Shown here piece by piece: positions 9,048 through 18,735 of a stretch of DNA of 64,000 nt. Source of the stretch: Corynebacterium glyciniphilum AJ 3170 (lineage in GTDB: Bacteria; Actinomycetota; Actinomycetes; Mycobacteriales; Mycobacteriaceae). Location: contig NZ_VDYZ01000001.1 of the NCBI RefSeq assembly GCF_007673095.1, forward strand, positions 124,001-188,000, in the 5' to 3' direction. Every line of letters starts with the position of its first letter. The first letter of the stretch is position 1. Made by a program: the position numbers and the translations under genes. The notes under the pieces are model-generated. The model was not told the DNA's origin, did no database searches, and worked only from the letters and a program-made list of their open reading frames with translations.

Positions 9048-9834
9048 AGCAGTGGACAAGAGCGGTGACAGCCGTGAGGCGATCAACAGGCGGCGCGTCG
9101 AGGCGCTGGACAAGCACCTAGAGAAACTCGAACGTGACGCAGGTGGCGACCTCGCCAAGGCCGAACGGCGTGCTGCGGGGACGATCGTGCTCGGATCCTC
9201 GTTGCCGGTCCTGCTGTGCGGGATGATCGTCGTTCTCGTGTCGATCTTCATGCCGCATTCCGGCGAGGTGCACGGGTACGATGTCCTGTTCTACTCGGAC
9301 ACGGCACAGACGTTCGTCACGACACTGCCTGAGCGTGTGTACGTGTGGCTCGCGCTGGTCGGTGGAGTCCTGCTGACACTGGGAACGGTCATCTCCCGCT
9401 CGTCCCTGGTGGCGTGGCTCAACTGGATCTTGACGGGAATAGGATGGGTCTACGCGGTCCTCGCGATCGGTATGCGTCAGTCGCGTCCACCGACAGAACC
9501 AGGCGACGGCCCGTCTTTCGGACTCATCATGGGATTCGTGGGGATGGTGGTGATCTTCATCGCCCTGTCGAGCAGGCTGCTACGGCGTGGCGCCGTGCAG
9601 AAGGCGATCGCCGCCAGGCGGCGGGCTGAAGCAGGGAAGGACGAGGAGTCCAGGGCAGCGCAGCTGGTACTGCGCACCGGTCTTGCCCCGCGTCAGGACA
9701 CCGAACTCGTCGACGACCGCAGGGACAAGGTGCGTGCCCGGAGACAACGGGCTGAGCGTACCGGTGACACCGGAAATGGTGCTGACGGTCCGGAGCAACC
9801 GGATGCCCCGGAGGATCCGGAAGACGACAACTAG
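9040..9834 (+). CDS. Conserved actinobacterial four-TM membrane protein (Rv2732c-like)
   Basis: A 264-residue protein. The N-terminal 45 residues are charged and helical ([20 protein letters not shown]). Four hydrophobic segments follow at about 47-71, 100-118, 123-145 and 160-178, and then a basic, probably coiled-coil tail ([24 protein letters not shown]) ending in acidic [10 protein letters not shown]. The position after miaB and before a DUF349 gene matches the M. tuberculosis Rv2732c/Rv2731 pair. GTG 9040 is 8 bases after GGAGG and overlaps the miaB stop region, so it is coupled to miaB. The function is not known to me, and nothing enzymatic is visible. Confidence 0.85.
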   Translation: MSKAVDKSGDSREAINRRRVEALDKHLEKLERDAGGDLAKAERRAAGTIVLGSSLPVLLCGMIVVLVSIFMPHSGEVHGYDVLFYSDTAQTFVTTLPERVYVWLALVGGVLLTLGTVISRSSLVAWLNWILTGIGWVYAVLAIGMRQSRPPTEPGDGPSFGLIMGFVGMVVIFIALSSRLLRRGAVQKAIAARRRAEAGKDEESRAAQLVLRTGLAPRQDTELVDDRRDKVRARRQRAERTGDTGNGADGPEQPDAPEDPEDDN

Positions 9835-9840
9835 TCGCAA

Positions 9841-11145
9841 CTAGCCGCGGGCGGCGTCGGCCGCTGTCTGTGCCCAGGAGCGCCATTGTTCTGCCTGGCC
9901 CCGTAGCTCCGCGGCCTTCGCGTCGCGTCCCCGGGCCTCGGCCGCGTCCGCATCAGCGGTCAGCTGGTCGACTTTCGCCTGGAACTGCGCGACCCGTGCC
10001 TCGACTTCCGGATCGGTCCTGCGCCACTGCTGCTCGGCATAGTCGCTGACCCGTGACTCCAACGCCCCGATCTTGTCCTCGAACTCCTGGACGCGCGCGC
10101 GGGGGACGAAGCCGATCGCGTCCCATTTCTCCTGGAGTTCCCGCAGGAGATCACGGGCACGGTCCTGGCCGGCAGCCGGGTCGATACGTGCGTCGTACTC
10201 GTCCAGGAGGGACTGCTTGGCTTCAGCGTTCTGCTCGAACTCCGCATCCTTGCGACGGTTGTCCTCGTCCCGTGCGCCGAAGAAGACGTCCTGCGCATGC
10301 CGGAACTCGGCCCACAGCCGGTCGTCATCCGCGCGGCGGGCGCGTCCTGCGGCCTTCCATTCTGCCATCAGGTCCCGGTAGGCTCGCGCGGTCTCGTTCC
10401 AGTTCGTCGAATCCTGCAGGGCAACGGCCTGTGCGACGAGCTTCTCCTTGGCCCTGCGGGCAGCGTCCCGTTGTTTGTCGAGATCAGCGAAATGGCTGCC
10501 TCGTCGACTGTTGAACGTCTCACGGGCGACGCGGAAACGCGCCGCCAGGTCCTTTCCGGCCGCCCGGTCTCCACCGGCGGCGTTCCAGCGCTCGCCGATC
10601 TCCTTCAACCGGTTACCGTCCGACTTCCAGTCCGAACCGGAGTCGGCGATCCGCTCCGCCTCCACCACCAGTTCGACACGGTGCTCGGCCACCCGGGCCT
10701 CCACCTGATCGGCGGTCGTGAGTAGTTCTGAGAGTCGTCGGTCGAGCCGTGCTACGTCGCCGAGGACCGCGGCCTCGGGCAGGCCTTCCCGCAGTCGCCG
10801 TGCGTCGTCCCGGACCCGTGCGACGTCCTCCGGGTGGGTACCCAGCCGTGCGACCAAGACCTCCACCTCGGTGGCGAGGTCGGCGAAGCGCCGCGCATAG
10901 TGGGCGAGGCCTTCGGCGACGGTGCCGGCCTTCCATTCCCCGATGCGACGCTCCGTGGACGGGCCGTCCCCGTCAGCGGCGGGGACGGTGAGCCACACGA
11001 CCCCCGCAGCGTCGATGCGGCCGTGGGCGGCGGCGTCCTCCACGGAGGGAGCGACGGTCGTGCTGACGGGGGCAGCGCCGGCCTGGGGCCCGGGACGCAC
11101 TCCGGGACGTGCTCCGGGTCGGGGGCCGGGCTTCGGGGCATTCAT
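9841..11145 (-). CDS. DUF349 repeat protein
   Basis: A 434-residue, highly charged, mostly helical protein. After a Pro/Gly-Arg-rich start (MNAPKPGPRPGARPGVRPG) it contains several DUF349 repeats of about 70 residues, each built around W-x-x-x-G or WN-x-x-G motifs: SDWKSDGNRLKEIGERWNAAG, TNWNETARAYRDLMAEWKAAG and RDLLRELQEKWDAIGFVPR. DUF349 proteins of actinobacteria (for example Rv2731) have no established biochemical activity to my knowledge. I set the start at ATG 11145, as the longer frame to 11466 overlaps divergent miaA. It is convergent with the preceding membrane protein, with 6 bases between the stops. Confidence 0.85.
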   Translation of the reverse strand: MNAPKPGPRPGARPGVRPGPQAGAAPVSTTVAPSVEDAAAHGRIDAAGVVWLTVPAADGDGPSTERRIGEWKAGTVAEGLAHYARRFADLATEVEVLVARLGTHPEDVARVRDDARRLREGLPEAAVLGDVARLDRRLSELLTTADQVEARVAEHRVELVVEAERIADSGSDWKSDGNRLKEIGERWNAAGGDRAAGKDLAARFRVARETFNSRRGSHFADLDKQRDAARRAKEKLVAQAVALQDSTNWNETARAYRDLMAEWKAAGRARRADDDRLWAEFRHAQDVFFGARDEDNRRKDAEFEQNAEAKQSLLDEYDARIDPAAGQDRARDLLRELQEKWDAIGFVPRARVQEFEDKIGALESRVSDYAEQQWRRTDPEVEARVAQFQAKVDQLTADADAAEARGRDAKAAELRGQAEQWRSWAQTAADAARG

Positions 11146-11245
11146 CGGTGGTCCTTCGGTCGGTTGACGGTTCTGCCTGACATTATGGCAGACCCCGTCG
11201 GGTACCATTACCGCACTGTCGGTACCGGCCGTAGACTCAGGTGAC

Positions 11246-12205
11246 ATGACAGAACACCAGCGACTGCCCCGTCCTGTGGCGGTGGTCGGGCCGACGGGGG
11301 CAGGGAAGTCCGACACCGCTCTGGCCGTGGCGGAGGCGGTTGACGGCGAGATCGTCAACATCGACTCCATGCAGCTGTACCGGGGAATGGACATCGGCAC
11401 GGCGAAACTTCCGCCCGAGGACAGGCGCGGGATACCGCACCACCAGCTCGACGTTCTCGACGTCACGGAGACAGCCTCTGTCGCCCGTTACCGCGACGCG
11501 GCAATCGCTGACGTGGAGGCCGTCCGCGGACGGGGACGGACGCCGGTGGTGGTCGGTGGGTCGATGATGTACATCCAGGCACTCCTCGACGACTGGGATC
11601 TTCCACCCACGGACGCGGCAGTACGTCGCCGGTGGGAGCAGGAGTGCGACCGCATCGGGGTAGAACGGCTGCACGCCGTACTGGCGCAGAGGGATCCGGA
11701 GGCGGCGGCGGTCATCGAGACCAGGGACAGACGCCGGACGGTGCGGGCGTTGGAGGTCATTGAACTCACCGGCCGGCCGTTCGCGGCCTCCCAGCCACCG
11801 AAGGACCGACCGACGCGGTGGCGTACGGCGATTGTCGGACTGTCCGCGACGGCGGACTGGTTGAATCCGCGACTGGAGACCCGCGTCAACCGCATGTTCG
11901 AGCAGGGACTCGTCCAGGAGGTCCGCTCACTGGTGGACCGGGGGCTGCGACGGTCGTCGACAGCGGGACAGGCCATCGGCTACGCACAGGTTCTCGACCA
12001 TCTCTCCGGGGAGCTGACCCTCGACGAGGCCGTCGAACGCACGGTGACAGGGACCCGCCGCTACGCCCGACGTCAACGGGCGTGGTTCCGGCGCGACCCC
12101 CGGATCACGTGGTTCGACGCTTCCGCTCCTGACGTCTCCGAGCAGGTGGTGGCCGCGGTGCTCGAGGCGGTGGGTCAGACGTCGGGGGAGTCGGCGAGGC
12201 GTTAG
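11246..12205 (+). CDS. miaA: tRNA dimethylallyltransferase MiaA
   Basis: A 319-residue IPP transferase that prenylates A37 of tRNAs reading UNN codons, supplying the substrate of MiaB. It has a P-loop [10 protein letters not shown] near residue 15, the [16 protein letters not shown] segment, [16 protein letters not shown], and a family-typical C-terminus ([22 protein letters not shown]). TAGACT lies 8 bases before the ATG and no Shine-Dalgarno is evident, so a leaderless transcript is likely. dapF starts 10 bases after the stop but has its own TAGACT element, so the two may be transcribed both together and separately. Confidence 0.95.
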   Translation: MTEHQRLPRPVAVVGPTGAGKSDTALAVAEAVDGEIVNIDSMQLYRGMDIGTAKLPPEDRRGIPHHQLDVLDVTETASVARYRDAAIADVEAVRGRGRTPVVVGGSMMYIQALLDDWDLPPTDAAVRRRWEQECDRIGVERLHAVLAQRDPEAAAVIETRDRRRTVRALEVIELTGRPFAASQPPKDRPTRWRTAIVGLSATADWLNPRLETRVNRMFEQGLVQEVRSLVDRGLRRSSTAGQAIGYAQVLDHLSGELTLDEAVERTVTGTRRYARRQRAWFRRDPRITWFDASAPDVSEQVVAAVLEAVGQTSGESARR

Positions 12206-12215
12206 ACTCTCAACC

Positions 12216-13151
12216 ATGGATGGGCGCACACAGCTAGAGGTAATCAAGGGACACGGAACCGGTAATGACTTCCTCCTGATCCCTGACCCTGAGGCGACGG
12301 TGGACCTCACGGATGACCTCGTGCGCTCGCTGGCTGACCGTCATCGAGGCATCGGTGCTGACGGAGTGATCAGGATCTCCACGGCGGGAGTGCTCGTCCG
12401 CCAGGGCGTTCTGGCACGTCTGCCCGACGGTGTGCGGAACGGGGACTGGTTCATGGACTACCGCAACGCTGACGGGTCTGTGGCGGAGATGTGCGGCAAC
12501 GGAGTCCGCGTTTTCGCCCATGCTCTCAGCGCACTGTCCCTGACGACGCCGGACTACCGGAATGCCGACGGAACCTGGCCGGTCGGTACCCGGGCCGGAC
12601 GTCGCGACGTGAAGATCCATGCCGCGACCGCCACTGATGCTGAGGTCAGTGTGGACATGGGCGTGCCATGCATCACGGGCTCCTCCGTGGCGACACTGGA
12701 CGGTGTCCGGTACGAGGGTGTCGGAGTCGACATGGGGAACCCCCACCTGGCCTGCGTCGTTCCCGGGCTCACCTCGACGGAACTCGCTGAGCTCAGGGTT
12801 GACCTGCGCCCCGACTACGACAGGTCATTCTTCCCGACGGGGGTGAACCTGGAGATCCTGACAGCGCTGGAAGACGGGTGCGTGCACATGAGAGTGCACG
12901 AACGTGGAGTCGGCGAGACATTGTCCTGTGGTACCGGCACTGTCGCAGCCGCCGTCGCTGCCCTGCATGACCGGTTCGACGGCCCGTCGCGGGCACCGGA
13001 AGCGTGGGAGGAGACCGTGCGTGTCGTCATTCCCGGAGGGGAAGTGGCCGTCACGGTGGGTGCGGACGAGGCCGGGCGGCCGGTCCCCGCCACACTCAGA
13101 GGGCCGTCACGTCTCGTGTTCACCACAACGGTCACCGCTGCAGTGCTCTGA
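12216..13151 (+). CDS. dapF: Diaminopimelate epimerase DapF
   Basis: A 311-residue enzyme that interconverts LL- and meso-diaminopimelate for lysine and peptidoglycan synthesis. The two catalytic cysteines are visible as C93 (AEMCGNGVRVF) and C238 (ETLSCGTGT), and the N-terminal KGHGTGNDF motif is intact. It is about 30 residues longer than the common 275-280, partly through an insertion near residues 57-78 (AGVLVRQGVLARLPDGV) before the DYRNADGS motif. TAGACT lies 7 bases before the ATG. This order after miaA is standard for corynebacteria and mycobacteria. Confidence 0.95.
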   Translation: MDGRTQLEVIKGHGTGNDFLLIPDPEATVDLTDDLVRSLADRHRGIGADGVIRISTAGVLVRQGVLARLPDGVRNGDWFMDYRNADGSVAEMCGNGVRVFAHALSALSLTTPDYRNADGTWPVGTRAGRRDVKIHAATATDAEVSVDMGVPCITGSSVATLDGVRYEGVGVDMGNPHLACVVPGLTSTELAELRVDLRPDYDRSFFPTGVNLEILTALEDGCVHMRVHERGVGETLSCGTGTVAAAVAALHDRFDGPSRAPEAWEETVRVVIPGGEVAVTVGADEAGRPVPATLRGPSRLVFTTTVTAAVL

Positions 13152-13171
13152 GGCCAGTGTTCTGGGGCCTC
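13150..13171. terminator. Small hairpin between convergent dapF and membrane-protein gene
   Basis: GAGGCC (13150-13155) pairs with GGCCTC (13166-13171) across a 10-base loop, starting inside the dapF stop codon and lying 8 bases before the stop of the convergent gene. There is no T-tract on either side. It could act as a weak bidirectional terminator, but a chance hairpin in this GC-rich DNA is possible. Confidence 0.35.
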
Positions 13172-13179
13172 TGGTCAGG

Positions 13180-13686
13180 TCAGTGATGACGTGAACTGAC
13201 GGAGTCCTGGCGGGCGCGGTCCCAGAGTCTCTGCAGACTCAGCGCGCGTTGGTCCGTCTCATGCAGGAGTTCTGTCAGGGATGTGACCGTCGACAAGGAC
13301 GTCGTGCGTTCGGGAAGATGCCGGAGGAACCGCTCACATGATCCGGCGGCCGCATGGAACCGTGACACGCTGGAGATCCCGGAGCGGGCGTCGCAGAGCT
13401 CCGGACGGTGCAGCTGACGGTCACGTACCCGGGCTGGGTCACTGGAGTTCCGGAAGTCGTCCCAGTCGTCGAGAATCGCCGCGATATCGGTGGCCGACAG
13501 GTCAATGGACCGCTTCAGCGACGCGATCTCGCGCTCGGAATCCTGCCTGATGACCGTGACTGAGGCGGTGATCACCAGGATGACCGCGATGAGTATGCCG
13601 AGTCGGCCGAGGGAACTGATCACGACCCATGACAGTACGACCACGAACGCCGCCACGAGCAGGATCTTCGGGACGCTCCTAACCAC
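13180..13686 (-). CDS. Hypothetical membrane protein (Rv2729c-like position)
   Basis: A 168-residue protein starting at GTG 13686 ([22 protein letters not shown]). Two adjacent membrane helices occupy roughly residues 7-24 and 28-45, followed by a soluble helical C-terminal domain of about 120 residues ([51 protein letters not shown]). GGAGG 5 bases before the GTG supports this start. It overlaps the 3' end of the Cys-tailed protein gene by 8 bases and is therefore probably coupled to it. I do not recognise a characterised family. An interaction with the upstream protein is an inference from overlap alone. Confidence 0.7.
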   Translation of the reverse strand: MVRSVPKILLVAAFVVVLSWVVISSLGRLGILIAVILVITASVTVIRQDSEREIASLKRSIDLSATDIAAILDDWDDFRNSSDPARVRDRQLHRPELCDARSGISSVSRFHAAAGSCERFLRHLPERTTSLSTVTSLTELLHETDQRALSLQRLWDRARQDSVSSRHH

Positions 13687-14455
13687 AGGATCCTCCGCAA
13701 CCTCCTGACCCGCAACCACACCCGCCGGAGGAACAGGATGCGGGATCCACGGCAGTGGCGGTGAACTGGACTGACCCGGCAAGGATCGTGCCGGGCAGGA
13801 GGTCGTCACCGCCGTCGTCAGGAACGACCACGGTGAACTCGAACGGGGCCGCGACCGTGCACACCCAGAAGGACTGGCCGGTCAAAGCTGCCGTCCTGCG
13901 CTCGGCGGTGGAGACCTCCACTGCCACCGACGCCGCCGCATGGGGCGTGACTGCCCCGGAGTTCAGGTCGGTGAGACCGGTGGACTCCACTGAACCGACC
14001 CGCAGGACGCCCGCACGAGCGGCGTCGTCCCGCGTGCGGTGGACGGCCACGTCCGCGGCGAGCGCGGTCACCTGCATCGGCTGGTAGGTCAACGTCCCCT
14101 CGTCCGACAACAGGGGACCCTGAGCGATGGTGGCGGTCAGCGACGCGATCACAGGTGCGCCCTCGGCCCGGACCTGCAGGAGGGGAGAGTCGGCCACGAT
14201 GTCGAGTACACCGACGATGTCGTCGACCATGCTGAGGTGCGCAGAGGCTTCCGCACCACCGCTGAAGCTGGCGAAGGAACCGTAGGGTGGGACAGCGAGG
14301 ATGACCAGACGTGCACCACTCGGGTCGTCGTACTGCAGTACCTGTCCGTCGCGGACCTCGCCGGTGACCCGTAAAGCCCCTGTCCCGTACGCTGCCTCGA
14401 GAGCATCCTGCCAACGGCTGAAATCCAACCCCACACTTTTCAGTTCCGGAATCAT
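13679..14455 (-). CDS. Conserved actinobacterial protein with Cys/Gly-rich tail (Rv2728c-like)
   Basis: A 258-residue, mostly soluble alanine-rich protein beginning [24 protein letters not shown]. The body looks like a two-repeat alpha/beta protein without recognisable catalytic motifs. The last 18 residues, [18 protein letters not shown], contain five cysteines and suggest a metal- or cluster-binding or disulfide tail. TAGAGT lies 7 bases before ATG 14455, so the transcript is probably leaderless and the longer frame to 14992, running through hflX, is spurious. It is divergent from hflX and coupled to the membrane protein downstream. The function is unknown to me. Confidence 0.75.
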   Translation of the reverse strand: MIPELKSVGLDFSRWQDALEAAYGTGALRVTGEVRDGQVLQYDDPSGARLVILAVPPYGSFASFSGGAEASAHLSMVDDIVGVLDIVADSPLLQVRAEGAPVIASLTATIAQGPLLSDEGTLTYQPMQVTALAADVAVHRTRDDAARAGVLRVGSVESTGLTDLNSGAVTPHAAASVAVEVSTAERRTAALTGQSFWVCTVAAPFEFTVVVPDDGGDDLLPGTILAGSVQFTATAVDPASCSSGGCGCGSGGCGGSCG

Positions 14456-14503
14456 GGGAGTGACTCTACTCTGTGGCCGCGACTCGTGGAAAGATGGTGG
14501 GTA

Positions 14504-15955
14504 ATGACAAGCATGAACCAGAACCCTGAAGAGATCCACGCGGAGACGACAGTCGGAGAGCTGGACCTCGAGCAGCGGTCGAGTCTCCGGAGACTCAGCC
14601 GTGGGACGAACGTCCACTCCACCGAACAGGACGACGGCTATGACGTCGAGTACCGTAAGCTCCGGCTCGAGAAGGTCGTGCTCGTCGGTGTGTGGACCGA
14701 AGGCAGTCTCGAACAGATCGAAGCCCGCCTCGCAGAACTGGCGGCACTGGCGGAGACCGCCGGCTCCGAGATCGCCGACATGCTCTACCAGCGACGGGAC
14801 AAACCGGATGCAGGCACCTACATCGGGTCCGGCAAGGTGGAGGAACTCCGCCAGATCGTCGTCGAGACCAACGCGGACACGGTCGTCGCCGACGGTGAGC
14901 TCAGTCCGGGGCAGATGATCGCCCTGGAGAAGGCACTCGACGTCAAGGTCATCGACCGGACGATGCTGATCCTCGACATCTTCGCGCAGCACGCCAAGTC
15001 CAAGGAGGGCAAGGCACAGGTCGCTCTCGCACAGCTGGAGTACCTCATCACCCGCGTGCGTGGTTGGGGCGGTGCCCTGTCACGGCAGGCCGGTGGACGT
15101 GCGGGCTCCAACGGCGGAGTCGGACTCCGTGGACCTGGTGAAACCAAGATCGAGGCCGACCGTCGGCGACTGCGCAGCGAGATGGCCCGGCTACGTCGCG
15201 AGATCCAGGGCATGAAGAAGTCCCGTGACATCAAACGTGGTCGTCGTGACGCGTCCGCCATAGCGAAAGTCGCCATCGCGGGCTACACCAACGCAGGCAA
15301 GTCGTCCTTGCTGAACTCGCTGACCGGTGCCGGGGTCCTGGTGGAGGACGCGTTGTTCGCGACCCTCGACCCCACGACCCGCCGCGCCGAGCTTGCCGAC
15401 GGGCGCGCGGTGGTCTTTTCGGACACGGTCGGTTTCATCCGGTTCCTGCCGACACAACTGGTCGAAGCCTTCCGTTCCACCCTGGAGGAGGTCATGGCCG
15501 CCGATGTCGTCCTGCACGTCGTCGACGGATCCGACCCATTCCCGATGGAGCAGATCGCTGCGGTCAACAAAGTCATCGGTGAAATTGCTGAGGAGACCGG
15601 GGAGCCGGCGCCACCGGAGATCCTCGTGATCAACAAGGTCGATGCCGCGGATCCACTGGTGCTGGCTGAACTTCGCAGTCGGCTGGATGACGTGCTGTTC
15701 GTTTCGGCCGCCACCGGGGAAGGCATTCCGGCACTCGAGAGCAGGTTGGAGCTCTTCCTCAACTCCCGTGACGACCATGTGGTGCTGCAGGTGCCATTTG
15801 ACCGGGGTGACGTCGTGGCACGCCTGCACGAGTACGGCACCGTGCTGAGCCAGGAGTACACCGAGGACGGCACCCGCGTGGAGGTGCGCCTGCCCGGGAT
15901 CATCGCGGCCGAACTGTCGGACCTGCGAATCGCGGTCGGCGAGGGGACAGAATAA
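14504..15955 (+). CDS. hflX: Ribosome-associated GTPase HflX
   Basis: A 483-residue GTPase that binds the 50S subunit and helps split or rescue stalled ribosomes. The N-terminal HflX domain ends in the glycine-rich [21 protein letters not shown] segment, then a coiled linker ([24 protein letters not shown]), then the G domain with G1 [13 protein letters not shown]3 DTVGF and G4 NKVD. The start is uncertain: ATG 14504 ([10 protein letters not shown]) or ATG 14513. I prefer 14504, since GGTGGG lies just upstream. It is divergent from the Cys-tailed gene and 10 bases before the permease. Confidence 0.94.
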   Translation: MTSMNQNPEEIHAETTVGELDLEQRSSLRRLSRGTNVHSTEQDDGYDVEYRKLRLEKVVLVGVWTEGSLEQIEARLAELAALAETAGSEIADMLYQRRDKPDAGTYIGSGKVEELRQIVVETNADTVVADGELSPGQMIALEKALDVKVIDRTMLILDIFAQHAKSKEGKAQVALAQLEYLITRVRGWGGALSRQAGGRAGSNGGVGLRGPGETKIEADRRRLRSEMARLRREIQGMKKSRDIKRGRRDASAIAKVAIAGYTNAGKSSLLNSLTGAGVLVEDALFATLDPTTRRAELADGRAVVFSDTVGFIRFLPTQLVEAFRSTLEEVMAADVVLHVVDGSDPFPMEQIAAVNKVIGEIAEETGEPAPPEILVINKVDAADPLVLAELRSRLDDVLFVSAATGEGIPALESRLELFLNSRDDHVVLQVPFDRGDVVARLHEYGTVLSQEYTEDGTRVEVRLPGIIAAELSDLRIAVGEGTE

Positions 15956-15965
15956 GCTCGTCCGA

Positions 15966-17318
15966 ATGGACGAGATGAACACGCGGACGGACCGCGTCCC
16001 CGAGCAAGCCCCGCGAGGAGCTTTCTTCGGGTGGAGGATGCACGGAGACGGAAGAAACATCAGGCCCGGGGCGGTCGTCGCCCCGGAGGAACGGTTGACG
16101 TGGCCACGGACCGTCGGCATCGGCATGCAGCACGTCATCGCGATGTTCGGGGCGACGCTCCTGGTGCCCGCGCTCACCGGATTCCCGGTCAACACGACAC
16201 TGCTGTTCTCCGGGATCGGCACGATTCTCTTCCTGCTGATCACCCGCAACCGGGTCCCGTCCTACCTGGGCAGCTCCTTCGCTTTCATCGCGCCGTTGAC
16301 GGCGACCCAGGCGGAAGGGTTCGCGGCCCAGCTCGGCGGTGTGCTCGTCGCCGGTCTCGTACTGATCCTCGTCGGTGTACTGGTCAAGGCTGCCGGCCGT
16401 CGTGTCCTCGACGCCGTCATGCCGCCGGCGGTGACAGGTGCCATCGTCGCGTTGATCGGGCTGAACCTTGCACCGGCAGCGACGTCCAACTTCGCGGAAC
16501 AGCCGTTGGTCGCCGCCGTCACGATGTGTGCGGTGCTCATTGTCACAGTTGCCGGACGAGGCATGATCGGGCGTCTCGGGATCCTCATCGGCGTCATCAT
16601 CGGATGGGTCTTCGCCGTGGTCACCGGGAACATCGCCGACGATGCACGCGGTGTCATCGGCGATGCCGCATGGTTCGGTCTCCCTGACTTCCACACCCCG
16701 GAGTTCCACGCCAGCGCGGTTCTGCTGACCTTGCCTGTCGTGGTTGTCCTCATCGCGGAGAACGTGGGACACGTGAAGGCAGTTGCCGGGATGACGAAGA
16801 GAAACCTCGACGACCAGGCAGGCCCGGCACTTATCGGCGACGGGCTGGCGACCACGCTGGCCGGCGGGTTCGGTGGATCAGGCACCACAACCTACGCGGA
16901 GAACATCGGGGTGATGGCCGCGACGAAAGTCTATTCGACAGCCGCCTACTGGGTCGCCGCGGCGACCGCGGTGATCCTGGCCTTCGTCCCGAAATTCGGG
17001 GCGGTGATCAACACGATCCCGGCAGGCGTGCTGGGAGGGGCGACAATGGTCCTCTACGGGATGATCGGTCTGCTGGGCATCCGGATCTGGCAGGACAACA
17101 ACGTGAACCTGACCAACCCGGTGAATCTCTCGGCAGCGGCCGTGGCCCTGACGGCGGGGATCGGGAACCTCACCCTGCAGATCGGCTCACTGGAGCTCGA
17201 AGGCATCGCCTGGGGCTCCGTGGGCATCATCGTCGGGTACCCGATCCTGAGGTGGCTGTTCGAGAACATCGGTGAAGGCCGAGACCTGTCGGTCCGGGAC
17301 TACCACCTGAAGTCCTGA
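15966..17318 (+). CDS. Uracil permease, NCS2 family
   Basis: A 450-residue, 14-helix-type NCS2 transporter. MQHVIAMFGATLLVPALTGFPVNTTLLFSGIGTILF and SYLGSSFAFIAP near residues 50-115 are diagnostic of the uracil subgroup (UraA/PyrP/RutG), and the GLATTLAGGFGGSGTTTYAENIGVMAATKV motif near 300-330 carries the substrate-binding glutamate region. It imports uracil with protons across the cytoplasmic membrane. It starts 10 bases after hflX with no strong independent signal, so cotranscription is plausible. It is convergent with ptsH, with 8 bases between the stops. Confidence 0.88.
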   Translation: MDEMNTRTDRVPEQAPRGAFFGWRMHGDGRNIRPGAVVAPEERLTWPRTVGIGMQHVIAMFGATLLVPALTGFPVNTTLLFSGIGTILFLLITRNRVPSYLGSSFAFIAPLTATQAEGFAAQLGGVLVAGLVLILVGVLVKAAGRRVLDAVMPPAVTGAIVALIGLNLAPAATSNFAEQPLVAAVTMCAVLIVTVAGRGMIGRLGILIGVIIGWVFAVVTGNIADDARGVIGDAAWFGLPDFHTPEFHASAVLLTLPVVVVLIAENVGHVKAVAGMTKRNLDDQAGPALIGDGLATTLAGGFGGSGTTTYAENIGVMAATKVYSTAAYWVAAATAVILAFVPKFGAVINTIPAGVLGGATMVLYGMIGLLGIRIWQDNNVNLTNPVNLSAAAVALTAGIGNLTLQIGSLELEGIAWGSVGIIVGYPILRWLFENIGEGRDLSVRDYHLKS

Positions 17319-17326
17319 CCTTCGCG

Positions 17327-17596
17327 CTACTCCTCGTCGAGGTTCTTGGTGATGAGCGCGGCGATGGCCTCGACGGCTTCGGCATTGTCGGAGGAGACGG
17401 TGACCTCGTCACCGTGCTCGGCGCCCAGCGCCATGATCATCAGCGAGGATGATGCGTCCGACGGCTCGTCGTCGTCCTCCCCCGGGAGGGAGAGCAGGAT
17501 CTCATCGTCGTAGTTGGCCGCTGCCTCCGCGATGATGGTGGCGGGACGGGCATGCAGGCCGACGGTGGAGCCGACGGTGACAGTGGTGGAGGCCAT
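17327..17596 (-). CDS. ptsH: Phosphocarrier protein HPr
   Basis: An 89-residue HPr with the phosphorylation site His15 in GLHARPA. It receives phosphate from EI (ptsI, about 1.1 kb away) and passes it to sugar-specific EIIA domains. The middle region is unusual: LSLPGEDDDEPSDASSSLMIMALGA carries an acidic stretch before the segment that normally contains the regulatory serine, as in other corynebacterial HPr proteins as I recall. AAAGGA 11 bases before the ATG is a reasonable ribosome site. No EII gene is adjacent. Confidence 0.94.
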   Translation of the reverse strand: MASTTVTVGSTVGLHARPATIIAEAAANYDDEILLSLPGEDDDEPSDASSSLMIMALGAEHGDEVTVSSDNAEAVEAIAALITKNLDEE

Positions 17597-17765
17597 GGTT
17601 CTCAGGTCCTTTTCGAGTCGTCGTATCGTGTCATCGAAAGTGCGGGCGCGCCGAGTGTGGAGCGCCTCACTCCCTTCCAGACAGCGTAGCTGAACGGCGG
17701 CGAGTTGTGCTGCACCTACCTGCGCCCTCCGGAGAGTCCCCCGGTCGTCAGGGCCGTCGCCGTCG
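17597..17765. other. Gap between the DeoR regulator gene and ptsH
   Basis: A 169-base noncoding gap. It carries the ptsH ribosome site near its left end and a possible -10 (TACGCT on the minus strand near 17690) for ptsH. I see no remnant of fruK or ptsF in it, although those genes lie here in C. glutamicum. Confidence 0.5.
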
Positions 17766-18554
17766 TCACGCCGTGACGACTGTGACGTCTTCCGCTGTAA
17801 ACGCCTCGAGGTACTGGTGCGGAGCCGCGTCGTCGGTCACGAGGACGTCGATCTCGGGCACATTGGCGAAGCTGACGAGGTAGTCCCTGCCGAACTTCGT
17901 GGAGTCGCACATGGCGACGACGCGGTCCGAGTTCGCGATCATCGCCCGTTTCACCGCGGCTTCCTCCGCGTCTGCTGTCGATAGACCATGGTCCATGGAC
18001 AGGGCGTTGGTACCGATGAACGCGATGTCGGCATGGTGGACGCCGATGGTGCGCAACGCGATGTCACCGACGACGGCCTGGGTGATGGGGCGGATGTGTC
18101 CGCCGATCAGCTGGACATCCGACAGCCCGGCCGCGGACAGACGGACGGCGAGGGGGAGGAAGTTGGTCAGTACCGTCAGGTTCCGGTACGGGTTGTCGTC
18201 GGGACGCCCCGCCTCTGCGATGGCGTGTGCGAGCATGGCGGTGGTTGTGCCGGCGTCGAGGAACACGGTGCCGGTCCTCGGCAGAAGTTCTGTTGCCGCC
18301 CTCCCGATCCGGATCTTCGCCTCGGTGGAGGTTGTGCTGCGTAGCTCGATCGGTGTCTCGCGGGTCTGGAATGTATTGGTGGGCACTGCCCCGCCGTGGA
18401 CCCGGTGCAGTGCACCGTCATTGTCGAGGACCGTCAGGTCACGACGGATCGTCTCGGGGGTGACGGCAAAACGCTCCGCGAGTTCGACCACGGTGACACG
18501 CCCGTTGACTGCGGTCAGTGACGCGATCTGGCGGCGACGTTCCTCTGAGTTCAT
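17766..18554 (-). CDS. DeoR-family sugar regulator (SugR/FruR type)
   Basis: A 262-residue regulator. The N-terminal winged helix (EERRRQIASLTAVNGRVTVVELAERFAVTPETIRRDLTVLDNDGALHRVHGGAV) is classic DeoR. The C-terminal sugar-phosphate sensing domain has FLDAGTTTAMLA, AVVGDIALRTIGVHHADIAFIGTNAL, and CDSTKFGRDYLVSF. Proteins of this kind (SugR, FruR) repress PTS genes in C. glutamicum and respond to fructose phosphates. TACAAT 7 bases before ATG 18554 sets the start as leaderless. The longer frame to 18671 begins upstream of that -10. The gene is divergent from ptsI, its likely target. I cannot decide between SugR and FruR orthology from sequence alone. Confidence 0.88.
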   Translation of the reverse strand: MNSEERRRQIASLTAVNGRVTVVELAERFAVTPETIRRDLTVLDNDGALHRVHGGAVPTNTFQTRETPIELRSTTSTEAKIRIGRAATELLPRTGTVFLDAGTTTAMLAHAIAEAGRPDDNPYRNLTVLTNFLPLAVRLSAAGLSDVQLIGGHIRPITQAVVGDIALRTIGVHHADIAFIGTNALSMDHGLSTADAEEAAVKRAMIANSDRVVAMCDSTKFGRDYLVSFANVPEIDVLVTDDAAPHQYLEAFTAEDVTVVTA

Positions 18555-18735
18555 GATGTGCATTGTATGGGGTCGAGGGGGTGCAAACCTCGATTCGGGG
18601 GTGAGGAGCCTGACGGGGTGGCCCCGGCGAGCCCCGAAAAGAGGGGGAGAAGAGGGTACTGTGGACGTCAACCTAATACGTCAACCGATGTCTTTTCAGA
18701 TGTCCATCCTGAATACTTGTGGGAGACCAGACACT

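Noticed and set aside
17899-18735. 279-residue extension of enzyme I
   Set aside because: It is antisense to the DeoR regulator gene, and a good ribosome site exists at ATG 18736.
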